The position numbers and the translations under genes were made by a program. The notes beneath the pieces are model-generated. The model was given only the letters and a program-made list of their open reading frames with translations, searched no databases and had not been told where the DNA came from. A stretch of DNA of 33,240 nt, from the NCBI GenBank assembly GCA_947259165.1, contig CAMYKY010000033.1, positions 1 to 33,240 on the forward strand, read 5' to 3'. Within the stretch, counting starts at the first letter, position 1, and every line of letters begins with the position of its first letter. Source of the stretch: an uncultured Acidobacteriota bacterium. GTDB lineage: Bacteria > Acidobacteriota > Vicinamibacteria > Marinacidobacterales > SMYC01. Positions 24,204 to 32,090 of the stretch are shown here, piece by piece.

Positions 24204-25970
24204 GTGCTCGCCCGGCGCAAGCGGCTCATGCTCGGCTACGGAACGCTCGGACTCGTACTGACGCTCGCCGCGACCGTTCTCGTAATCCGTTCCCGGGGTC
24301 CGGCCGAGGCCTATGAGGCTGGTGAAGACATCGAAGGGATCACCAGCGCCCTCGCACGGGATCTGCCAGAGGACTACTCTCGGGTCACGTTCGAGGACGT
24401 GACAGAGGCTTCCGGACTCGCGAGCTTCTCGCACTTCGGCGGCGAGCGCTCGACGCAGCTTCCGGAGGACATGGGCTCGGGCGCCGCCTGGGGCGACTAC
24501 GATGACGACGGTTATCCCGATCTGTTCCTGTGCAACATCAAGGGGCCACTGACAGTACTGACAGCTTCCGACGCGAGCGCGACCAATCGTTTGTTTCACA
24601 ACGAGGGTGACGGGACCTTCGAAGACGTTACCGAAAAAAGCGGCGTCGGCGCAGCAATGATGTCGATGGGCGCCGCCTGGGCCGACTGGAGCGGCGACGG
24701 CGCACTCGATCTCGTCGTCACCAGCTATTCCGAGCTCAAGCTCTACCGTAACCAGCGCGACGGCACGTTCGTGGACGTCACCGACTCCGCGGGTTTGCAG
24801 GGCCACCAAGGATTTTGGACCGGGGCTTCGTGGGGTGATTACGACCGGGACGGCGATCTCGACCTCTACGTTTCGGGCTACGTGCAGTACACGTTCGACC
24901 CCGACGATGCCGGCCGGGGGACGCGACAGTATCAGGCCGTGGTACCCTACACCCTCAACCCGTCGTCCTATTCGCCCGAACGGAACCTACTCCTCAGAAA
25001 CGAAGGAGGCGAGACATTCACGGAAGTGGCAGCCGAAGCCGGTGTGGTGAACGCGGAAGGTCGCAGCCTTGCCGCTTCCTGGTGCGACTTCGACGAAGAC
25101 GGCGAGCTCGACCTCTATGTGGCCAACGACGTCTCCGACAACGTGATGTACAAAAACCTCGGGGACGGCACGTTCGAAGACGTCTCCCATGCAGCCTGGG
25201 TCGCTGACTATCGTGGAGCCATGGGCATCGCGGTAGCGGATTGGGACGGCGACAGCGACCAGGATGTCTTCGTCACCCACTGGATCGCGCAAGAAAACGC
25301 ACTGTACTCCAACATGAAGGTCGCCTTCGGGGGCTCACCCGTCGATCCGGGAGAAATGCGCTTCATGGATGTCGCCGACATGGTAGGTCTCGGGCAGATC
25401 GCCCTCGACTACGTTGGCTGGGGAACGTTCTTCTTCGACTACGACAACGACGGACGCCCCGATCTCTTCGTAGCCAACGGGAGCACGTTCCAAGACGAAG
25501 CGAATCCCGGTCGGCTCGCAACCATGACGAGCTCCCTCTTCTGGAACGCGGGCCCGCAGAGAGGTTTCTTCGACGTGGCCGCGGTGGCGAGCGCGGCGCT
25601 GCGTGTGGCGCGCGTGAGCCGGGGGGCGGCTCCAGCGGACTTCGACCGCGACGGCGACTTGGATCTCGTCCTCGTGAATCACGGAGAGCAGCCGCTTCTT
25701 TTGAGAAACGACGGCGGCAACCAGAACCATTGGCTCACCGTCGACGCTCCGCCGGGCTCCAAGGTGAGCATCCAAGTGGGCGACACCGTGCAAACAATTC
25801 AGGTCGCGAGTCAAGCATCCTATCTTTCCCAGAGCCCGTTCGAGGCACACTTCGGACTGGGGACGGCCGACAGCGTCGATCGCGTCACGGTGATTTTTCC
25901 GAACGGCGAGCGTCTGGAACGACGAAGCGTTCCCGCCAATGAACGCATCACCTTGGAGGAGACTCCTTGA
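24204..25970 (+). CDS. membrane-anchored FG-GAP propeller with ASPIC/UnbV domain
   Basis: 588 residues from GTG 24204; ATG 24228 is the alternative, and the longer open frame back to 23973 lies inside the cytochrome gene. Basic residues and one helix (about 9-28: LMLGYGTLGLVLTLAATVLV) form a signal anchor. Seven FG-GAP/VCBS calcium motifs follow (DYDDDGYPDL, DWSGDGALDL, DYDRDGDLDL, DFDEDGELDL, DWDGDSDQDV, DYDNDGRPDL, DFDRDGDLDL), the number needed for a seven-bladed beta-propeller. The C-terminal 70 residues are an ASPIC/UnbV domain (SYLSQSPFEAHFGLGTADSV). This matches the CRTAC1-type family, an adhesion- or scaffold-like exported protein of unknown role. It overlaps the next gene by 4 nt. 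Confidence 0.9.
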   Translation: MLARRKRLMLGYGTLGLVLTLAATVLVIRSRGPAEAYEAGEDIEGITSALARDLPEDYSRVTFEDVTEASGLASFSHFGGERSTQLPEDMGSGAAWGDYDDDGYPDLFLCNIKGPLTVLTASDASATNRLFHNEGDGTFEDVTEKSGVGAAMMSMGAAWADWSGDGALDLVVTSYSELKLYRNQRDGTFVDVTDSAGLQGHQGFWTGASWGDYDRDGDLDLYVSGYVQYTFDPDDAGRGTRQYQAVVPYTLNPSSYSPERNLLLRNEGGETFTEVAAEAGVVNAEGRSLAASWCDFDEDGELDLYVANDVSDNVMYKNLGDGTFEDVSHAAWVADYRGAMGIAVADWDGDSDQDVFVTHWIAQENALYSNMKVAFGGSPVDPGEMRFMDVADMVGLGQIALDYVGWGTFFFDYDNDGRPDLFVANGSTFQDEANPGRLATMTSSLFWNAGPQRGFFDVAAVASAALRVARVSRGAAPADFDRDGDLDLVLVNHGEQPLLLRNDGGNQNHWLTVDAPPGSKVSIQVGDTVQTIQVASQASYLSQSPFEAHFGLGTADSVDRVTVIFPNGERLERRSVPANERITLEETP

Positions 25971-27838
25971 AGCGTCCCGTCCTATGGATGGGCGTGGTCT
26001 TTCTCGTGTTGTTCGCTATCATCGCCGCGCTGCGTTCTCGAAACGGAGACGAGTCGATCGAAGCGCCGCCGCCCGTCGGAGCCGAAACGATCCGCTCCTT
26101 CTGGGACGCGTACCACCGCGCCACGGATGCACGTCTCGCCGGCGATGACCTAAAGGCGGCGAGCGCGTACCGGGGCGCGCTCGCCATCGACCCGGGACAT
26201 CAGGACTCGCTTTTCTATCTCGCTACCAGCCTCGAAGGATCAGGAAACTACGCCGAGGCCGCGAACGTGCTGCGAAGGCTGACGTCTGTTTATCCCGAGC
26301 ACTCTCGCGCCTGGTCGCAGCTCGGCTCGGTGTTGGCGACGAGGGCCCCGGGCGCCACGCCGGACCTCGACGGTGCGGAAGCGGCGTTTTCCCGCAGCCA
26401 AGAGATCAACTCGGAGCACACCGGACCTTTCGTGAGGCGAGGCCAACTGGCGCTCGAGCGCGGCGATCGCGACCAAGCGCGTGAGCTCTTCCGGATCGCG
26501 GCGGACGCCGGTTCTCCCGAAGCTATGTTCCTCGCGGGACTCACCGCCTATCTCGATGACGACCTTACAACCGCTTCCAAGTACTTTCAGGCGGTGCTCG
26601 AGAATAGCGAACGCGAGTCGGCTATCACCGGACGCGGCGCGAGCTCGGAAGGCGATGTTCAAGGAGAGCTGACCGCTCTGGAGCGCGCGCGCATCCGTTC
26701 AAGTTGGTGGTTGTACTGGACCGCGCGCCGCACCGGCGGCTATCCCGACAGCGTGCGAGAGGCCTTTCGCCTGGCTCCCGTTTCGCCCGAAGCCACGTTC
26801 GAGCAGGTCGTGGACGTCGACGTCGAAGGCAGGGGTGCATTCGTGGATCTCGACCGCGACGGAAGCGCGGATGTCGTTGTCGCCACGGCTCGCGGTCTCC
26901 AGACCCCCGGGGGACGCATCGACGTCGGCAAGTGCTGGGACGTCGTTCCGCTCGACATCGACACCGATGGATGGATGGATCTGTACGTGATCGGCTCCGG
27001 CTACACGGGGACGGGAAAGAACACCCTTCTTCGGAACGAACGCGGGCAACTCGTCGACGTCACCGACGCATGGGGGCTCGCCGGCGAGCGTCCGACGGCG
27101 CGGGCGGTCGCGGCCGATGTCGACGGCGACGGCGACACGGACTTGCTCGAAGTCGGAAACGTCTCCGATGACGCACTCCCCGTACGTCTGTATCTGCAGC
27201 GCGCCGGCCGGTTCGAGCTCGCGAGGCGGGGACTGCATTACGAGACGCACGCCGTAGACGCCGCAATCGCCGACGTCGACGCCGACGGCAGACTCGACGT
27301 CTTTCTCCTGGGTTGGAAAGCGCCGGGCCGTCTTTTTCGCAACGGAGGAGATGCGTTCGAGGACGTTACCGAATCTGCCGGGCTTCGCTCTCTGGGCGGC
27401 GATGGGTACAGCGCGATCTTTTTCGACTCCGATGCCGACGGCGATCCCGATCTCCTGGTAACCGCGCACGCACCTCTCGAGCTCTCGCTCTCGAGATCCA
27501 AAAACGGACCCACGCCGCGTTTGCTCCGAAACGACGGCCGCGGACATTTTTTGGACGACACGTCCCGAGTCGGCCTCGACGAAAGCTTTGGAGTCATGCA
27601 AGCGGTTGCCGCCGACGTCGACGCCGACGGGTTTCTGGATCTCGTCTTTGCCCAGGGGGGGCTCGACGCCTGGCACCTCGAGCCGAGCGTCGTGCTCAGG
27701 AACCGCGAAGGTCGAGATTTCGTTGCCTGGGCGCTCTTGCCTTCGCCGGACGAGCCGCGCCGCGCGGCAGGTGTCACCGCCTCCGGTACCGACCTCTTCC
27801 TTGCGGGTGTCGGCATCTTTCGAAGGTCACAACCATGA
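25967..27838 (+). CDS. membrane-anchored TPR plus FG-GAP propeller protein
   Basis: 623 residues from TTG 25967, whose TTGA overlaps the upstream stop; a GGAGGAGA ribosome-binding site just before it supports this unusual start. One helix (about 5-21, LWMGVVFLVLFAIIAAL) anchors it with the rest outside the cytosol. TPR units span about 45-230 (for example DLKAASAYRGALAIDPGHQD and NYAEAANVLRRLTSVYPEHS). A propeller of six visible calcium motifs follows (DLDRDGSADV, DIDTDGWMDL, DVDGDGDTDL, DVDADGRLDV, DSDADGDPDL, DVDADGFLDL). No ASPIC/UnbV domain is visible; the protein ends soon after the last blade. ATGA overlap with the next gene implies translational coupling. It probably forms a complex with the two other propeller proteins. 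Confidence 0.88.
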   Translation: MKRPVLWMGVVFLVLFAIIAALRSRNGDESIEAPPPVGAETIRSFWDAYHRATDARLAGDDLKAASAYRGALAIDPGHQDSLFYLATSLEGSGNYAEAANVLRRLTSVYPEHSRAWSQLGSVLATRAPGATPDLDGAEAAFSRSQEINSEHTGPFVRRGQLALERGDRDQARELFRIAADAGSPEAMFLAGLTAYLDDDLTTASKYFQAVLENSERESAITGRGASSEGDVQGELTALERARIRSSWWLYWTARRTGGYPDSVREAFRLAPVSPEATFEQVVDVDVEGRGAFVDLDRDGSADVVVATARGLQTPGGRIDVGKCWDVVPLDIDTDGWMDLYVIGSGYTGTGKNTLLRNERGQLVDVTDAWGLAGERPTARAVAADVDGDGDTDLLEVGNVSDDALPVRLYLQRAGRFELARRGLHYETHAVDAAIADVDADGRLDVFLLGWKAPGRLFRNGGDAFEDVTESAGLRSLGGDGYSAIFFDSDADGDPDLLVTAHAPLELSLSRSKNGPTPRLLRNDGRGHFLDDTSRVGLDESFGVMQAVAADVDADGFLDLVFAQGGLDAWHLEPSVVLRNREGRDFVAWALLPSPDEPRRAAGVTASGTDLFLAGVGIFRRSQP

Positions 27839-30800
27839 CGCCGCATGCTTGGTTAGCCCTTGTCGGGTTGCTCGTTCAAAGCGGCGACGTGGAACGACAA
27901 CGCAACCTGGGAAAGGCCTACTACGAGCAGGGAGAGTATGCGCTCGCCACCGACGCATTCGGCTCTATCGTCGACTCCGGTGATGCGCAAGCGCGCGACT
28001 ACTTCAACGCCGCGATGGCCTATCTCCAAAACGCCGAGCAAGACCGCGCGCTCGCGGCGTTCGCGACGGCACAGCAAATGGATCCCGAGTTGGCGGAGGT
28101 GGATTTCGGTCTCGGGGTGCTCTACAAGCGGCAGCTTCGCTATCCCCTCGCCCATGAAGCTTTCTCGAGAGTGGCTGAACACGATCCCGACGATCCGAGC
28201 ACGTGGTTCAACATCGGCGCGGTCAGCTCCTCGATGCGGCGCACCGACGAGGCCGAGCAGGCTTTCCAGAAGGTGATGGCGATGGGCCATGCGCGAGCGC
28301 GGAACTTCTACGTGAGTGCGCTTTTTCGGCAGGCCACGATCCTGGCGCAGCGAGGCGAGCAAACACAAGCCCAAGCGCTCTTCGAGGAGTTCCAAACGCT
28401 CCGTGACGAGATCCCGAACGTGTCTCTGACCCCGACGGCGCTCGAGAACGGAAAATATGGCCGCGTCGAGATCCCGATCGCGCGCAAGACGGCGATCGAG
28501 GCCGCGCCGAGCTCCCTCGAGCTCACACAGGTCGGAGAGCTCCGCTTCGCGGAGTCACCGTGTGAACGAGAGCCGTCGCTCGCGTTGGGCGACTACGACG
28601 CCGATGGCGATGTCGACATCTTCGTGACTTCGCCGTGCGAGGGCGGCGCACTCTTCAGAAACGACGGCGGAGGTGAGCTCACCGATGTCACCGACGACGT
28701 CGGGCTCGCACCGGGGCACGCGAGCGCCGGGGCAGTTTTCGTGGATTTCGACAACAGCGGGTTCCCATCGCTGTTCGTATGGGGAGACAGCGAAAGCCAT
28801 CTGGTTCGCAACCGGAGCGGACGGTTCGAGGACGTGACGCCCGACGGCGGCCTTTCCTCGGGGGCAACCACGGCGCTGTTTGTCGACGCCGATAACGACG
28901 GACGCGTCGATCTCTTCGCTTCGCAGGCCGATGCCGGGCTCGTGCTCTATCGAAACCTCGACGAAGGACGCTTCGCCTCGGTTTGGCGAGACGCCACGAC
29001 GCACGCCCGCGGCGCAGCCGCAGCGGACTTCGACGACAACGGCTTCATGGACATCATTGTGGCCCCGGTCTCGGGCGAAGGGTTCGTGCTCTCGAACGAG
29101 GGAGGCGTCTTCCAACCATCGGCAGTCTCTCTTCGTCTGCCCGGCACGTCCGCAACGCGCGTGCACGTGATCGATCTCGATCACGACGGGTGGCTCGACA
29201 TCGTCGCGTCCGATGAAAAGGCTGCGACGACTCTCGTCAACCGTCGAGGGCGCCTCGAGCTCTTCCCGGCACTTCAGGGCTGGGCATCGCTCGTGCCACT
29301 CGAGCTCGACGGCGATGGATACGCCAGCTTTCTTGCACGAGACGCTCGGGGCCGTCAGTCCCTCGTCTCCTATCAGGGCGGCCAGCGGTTCGAAGCCCGG
29401 CCGAACGTCCTCGCCGACGTTGCTTCCGGACTCATCGCGACCCTCGACGAGAACGTTCTCACAGCGAGCCGCGATGGCTTCGTGCGTGTCTACGAGAGGG
29501 CCAAACCCGCGGCGGGTTCCTGGCTCCGGATCGCACTCGAAGGCACCAAAACGAATCGCCAAGCGCTAGGTGCGGTCGTGGAGTTGAAAGCGGGAAGCTT
29601 TTATCAGAAGCACCTCTACCCTGGCCATCCCATAACGCTCTTCGTAGGAGAACGCGACCATCTCGACGTCGTCCGGATCACATGGGCCAACGGAGTCATC
29701 CAAAACGAAGTCGACGTGACCACGCGCCAAGCGCTCGACATCGAAGAAGCCGAGCAGCAAACGAGCTCGTGCCCCTTCATTTATCTGTGGGACGGTGAGG
29801 GGTTTCGCTTTCTAACTGACGTCGTCGGTCGTGCGCCGCTCGGCGAGATTCTTCCCGATGGCGGCGTCGTGGTACCCAATCCCGAAGACTACGTCCGCAT
29901 CCCCCCCGGCGCCATGGTCCCACGCGACGGCCGCTTCGTCTTCCAACTCACCGAAGAGCTCCGCGAGCTCGCCGCCATCGACGCGGTCGAGCTGCTCGCG
30001 ATCGATCACCCACGCGATGTGGAGGTCTACGCGAACGAACGCTTCTCGGCACCGCCGTTTCCGCCCTTTCAACTTTACGCCGTGAACGAGACTTGGAGTC
30101 CTTCGTCGGCCGCCGATCTTCGAGGACACGACGTGCTCGACCAACTCAGCCGGGCCGACGGCGTTTATGTCACGAGCTTCTCGCGGCATCGCATCTCTGG
30201 CTTCGCCGAGGAGCACGCGGTCGTGCTGACGGTGCCCGAGAACGTGCACGACGAATCTCTGTGGCTCTTTCTCACCGGTTGGGTGTACTGGCCGAGCTCG
30301 AGCAGCATGCAGGCGCTCGACTCCCACGGCTCGATGACGGTGCGCGCGCCCGCGCTTCAAGTGAAGGACGGCCGCGGAGAATGGGTCACGGTGATCGAAG
30401 ACCTCGGCCTTCCTTCGGGCATGGGCCGCACGCTCACAGCCGACTTGACCGGAAAGTTCCTCTCCGACGACCGGCAGGTGCGTATCGTGTCCAACTTCGC
30501 CGTCTATTGGGACCGAGCGTTGTTGGGCAGGCCCGCAACGAGCGCCGCGACGACCCGCACGCGTGTTCTCGAGCCGAGCACAGCGGAGCTGCACTACCGC
30601 GGGTTTTCGGTTGTCTCGCTCGAGAGCCGGGAAAAACCCGAGCGCTACGACTACGCACGGCTGGAGACCGAGCCACCATGGAACGCCGTCGCCGGCCGCT
30701 ACACGCGTTTCGGAGACGTGACACCTCTGCTCGACGACGCGGATGGAGCCATGGTTGTCATGGCGCCCGGCGACGAGATGAGCCTTGCATTCGACGCTGG

Positions 30801-31017
30801 CAATCTTCCTCCGTTGCCAAAGGGCTGGAGCCGTACGTTCTTCTTGCACGTAACCGGCTGGGCCAAAGACCAGGATCCGAACACGCTGTCTTCGAGAACG
30901 GTTTCGCCGCTTCCCGGCCGCGAGGCGCAGACGATGATGCCGTACCAAACCCGCGAGGTCCCGACCCTGGTCACGCCGCTAATGCCTAGCAATTCGCTAC
31001 CCGATCGCTCGAAGTAG
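27835..31017 (+). CDS. large TPR / FG-GAP propeller / ASPIC-like protein with novel C-terminal domain
   Basis: 1060 residues from ATG 27835 (ATGA overlap with the preceding stop, GAAGG upstream). The open frame runs further upstream but inside the previous gene. A short hydrophobic N-terminus (HAWLALVGLLVQSG) may be a weak export signal. TPRs fill about 20-190 (NLGKAYYEQGEYALATDAFG). A propeller with motifs such as DYDADGDVDI, DFDNSGFPSL, DADNDGRVDL, DFDDNGFMDI and DLDHDGWLDI covers about 240-550. An ASPIC/UnbV-like segment is at about 560-640 (LGAVVELKAGSFYQKHLYPG, VRITWANGVIQNEVDV). From about 644 a 400-residue, Trp- and Pro-rich domain starts with FIYLWDGEGFRFLTDVVGRA; I recognise no named family in it. 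Last gene of the operon, with about 20 nt to the 31022 repeat. Confidence 0.88.
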   Translation: MTPHAWLALVGLLVQSGDVERQRNLGKAYYEQGEYALATDAFGSIVDSGDAQARDYFNAAMAYLQNAEQDRALAAFATAQQMDPELAEVDFGLGVLYKRQLRYPLAHEAFSRVAEHDPDDPSTWFNIGAVSSSMRRTDEAEQAFQKVMAMGHARARNFYVSALFRQATILAQRGEQTQAQALFEEFQTLRDEIPNVSLTPTALENGKYGRVEIPIARKTAIEAAPSSLELTQVGELRFAESPCEREPSLALGDYDADGDVDIFVTSPCEGGALFRNDGGGELTDVTDDVGLAPGHASAGAVFVDFDNSGFPSLFVWGDSESHLVRNRSGRFEDVTPDGGLSSGATTALFVDADNDGRVDLFASQADAGLVLYRNLDEGRFASVWRDATTHARGAAAADFDDNGFMDIIVAPVSGEGFVLSNEGGVFQPSAVSLRLPGTSATRVHVIDLDHDGWLDIVASDEKAATTLVNRRGRLELFPALQGWASLVPLELDGDGYASFLARDARGRQSLVSYQGGQRFEARPNVLADVASGLIATLDENVLTASRDGFVRVYERAKPAAGSWLRIALEGTKTNRQALGAVVELKAGSFYQKHLYPGHPITLFVGERDHLDVVRITWANGVIQNEVDVTTRQALDIEEAEQQTSSCPFIYLWDGEGFRFLTDVVGRAPLGEILPDGGVVVPNPEDYVRIPPGAMVPRDGRFVFQLTEELRELAAIDAVELLAIDHPRDVEVYANERFSAPPFPPFQLYAVNETWSPSSAADLRGHDVLDQLSRADGVYVTSFSRHRISGFAEEHAVVLTVPENVHDESLWLFLTGWVYWPSSSSMQALDSHGSMTVRAPALQVKDGRGEWVTVIEDLGLPSGMGRTLTADLTGKFLSDDRQVRIVSNFAVYWDRALLGRPATSAATTRTRVLEPSTAELHYRGFSVVSLESREKPERYDYARLETEPPWNAVAGRYTRFGDVTPLLDDADGAMVVMAPGDEMSLAFDAGNLPPLPKGWSRTFFLHVTGWAKDQDPNTLSSRTVSPLPGREAQTMMPYQTREVPTLVTPLMPSNSLPDRSK

Positions 31018-31021
31018 TATC

Positions 31022-31042
31022 GGAGTAGAATCTCCGGATGTC
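31022..31042 (+). promoter_or_regulatory. copy 2 of the 21-nt leaderless-promoter repeat
   Basis: GGAGTAGAATCTCC-G-GATGTC, differing from the 21932 copy by one base. TAGAAT (31026-31031) again lies 6 nt before an ATG (31038). It begins 4 nt after the operon's last stop codon. Confidence 0.5.
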
Positions 31043-31082
31043 GCTGTCCTCCGGAACCAAGCTCATCCCGCCACCTCGGTGA
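31038..31082 (+). pseudogene. remnant start of a serine/threonine kinase gene
   Basis: Fourteen codons, MSLSSGTKLIPPPR, then TGA. The first nine residues match the stereotyped start of many Acidobacteriota kinases (MSLxxGTxLGPYEI...), after which the similarity ends. Together with the promoter box in front, this looks like the 5' end of a kinase gene whose body has been deleted. It could also be a leader peptide or chance; the match is short. Confidence 0.4.
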
Positions 31083-31157
31083 CAAGTAGTCGCCTAATCC
31101 TAGTGCACTAGCCGTCTTTGTCGGCGACGAGGCTGCTGGCTGCAGCATAGCTTTCGA

Positions 31158-31197
31158 GATAGTCGTCGTAACCGATCGGCGATATACGATGACTATC
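31158..31197. promoter_or_regulatory. 13-bp inverted repeat upstream of the thioesterase gene
   Basis: GATAGTCGTCGTA (31158-31170) and TACGATGACTATC (31185-31197) pair over 13 bp (one G-U pair as RNA) around a 14-nt centre that contains CCGATCGG. It lies 59 nt before ATG 31256. No T run follows, so an operator or 5'-leader hairpin is likelier than a terminator. Confidence 0.35.
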
Positions 31198-31255
31198 TTG
31201 GGTTAGGTGCCTCTCGAGGCCTTTTGATATCCTCGCCCAGACTGAAGGAGGCGGC

Positions 31256-31666
31256 ATGCAACCCTCGCTCAAGCTTGGAGTTTCCCGCACCGCGCGCGTT
31301 ACCATCGATAGGGACCGGACCATCGGTTTTCTTGGCGAGCAGATGCGCCTCTACAGCACGCCGTCCATGGTTCGCGACATCGAGTACACATGCCTGAAGC
31401 TTATCCAGGAGCACCTCGACGAGGGCGAAAGCTCGGTCGGGATTCACATCGTGGTCGACCATCTGGCGGCGACGCCTCTCGGGCAATGGATCGACGTCGC
31501 GGTCGCGGTCTCGGCGGTCGACGGGCGCAAGGTGACTTTGACCGCAAGCGTGCGTGATGCCATCGAGCAAGTCGGGCGCGGTGAGCACATCCGCTTCGTC
31601 ATCGACGTGGACAAGCACGTCAAACGCCTGAAGAAAAAACTCGCACAGCTCGGCGCGGACGACTAA
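31256..31666 (+). CDS. FlK-like hotdog thioesterase
   Basis: 136-residue hotdog-fold protein resembling the fluoroacetyl-CoA thioesterase FlK group. ATG 31256 follows AAGGAGG at good spacing. The residues corresponding to the FlK catalytic set are present with the same spacing: Thr35, Glu43 (+8), Gly62 (+27) and His69 (+34), in the motifs [14 protein letters not shown] and [16 protein letters not shown]. The surrounding [20 protein letters not shown] is characteristic of the wider family. Members of this wider group hydrolyse various acyl-CoAs, so the natural substrate here need not be fluorinated. The C-terminus is Lys-rich ([11 protein letters not shown]). The sulfatase remnant starts 4 nt after its stop; the two may share a transcript. 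Confidence 0.85.
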   Translation: MQPSLKLGVSRTARVTIDRDRTIGFLGEQMRLYSTPSMVRDIEYTCLKLIQEHLDEGESSVGIHIVVDHLAATPLGQWIDVAVAVSAVDGRKVTLTASVRDAIEQVGRGEHIRFVIDVDKHVKRLKKKLAQLGADD

Positions 31667-31670
31667 CGCC

Positions 31671-32090
31671 ATGCGACTCGAGGCCTCGACCCTCGCGCTT
31701 GCTCTCGGCTGCGCGCTATCCGGCCACGCTCAACAGCCGCCGAACGTTCTGCTCATCACCGTCGACGATATGAACTGGGATTCCGTCGGCGTTTACGGCG
31801 CCAAGATCGAAAACCTCACCCCGAACATCGACCGGCTCGCGAGGGAAGGGCTCAGGTTCGAGCACGCGCACGTCACCATCGCGATTTGCCAGCCCACCCG
31901 AGCGGTGTGGATGACCGGACGCTTGTCGTTGTTCAACCTCGAAGACGACATCGGTGAGACCACCGACGTTTCGGCGGAGAATCCCGAAGTGGTGGAACGA
32001 TTGCTCGCGCTCGCGGAGGAGGCACGCGAGGAACTAGGTGACTCCCTGACCGGTAGGAGTGGCTCGGGCGTCAGGGCTCCCGCGCACTAG
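31671..32090 (+). pseudogene. sulfatase with an in-frame central deletion
   Basis: 139 residues made of the two ends of an S1 sulfatase. The N-terminal part has a signal peptide ([14 protein letters not shown]), the Asp pair ([12 protein letters not shown]), [16 protein letters not shown] and the formylglycine motif [12 protein letters not shown]. Right after this, at about 31922, comes a typical sulfatase C-terminus ([20 protein letters not shown], then [16 protein letters not shown]). Intact enzymes have roughly 300-350 residues between these points, holding the substrate pocket and second metal ligands. The frame is kept, so a small protein could be made and exported, but it cannot be a working sulfatase. 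It starts 4 nt after the thioesterase gene. Confidence 0.8.

Noticed and set aside
27313..27834. N-terminal extension of the 1060-residue protein
   Set aside because: This part of the frame overlaps the preceding gene in another phase and reads as Arg/Ser-rich noise; the ATGA overlap at 27835 is the natural start.
29812..30948. Minus-strand open frame of 378 codons opposite the large propeller gene
   Set aside because: Antisense shadow of a well-supported coding frame; composition is Arg/His/Val-rich and matches nothing.
31256..31666. Ribosome hibernation factor (HPF/RaiA) as identity of the 136-residue protein
   Set aside because: Size is similar, but the Thr/Glu/His spacing and the HLAATP motif fit a hotdog thioesterase and not HPF.
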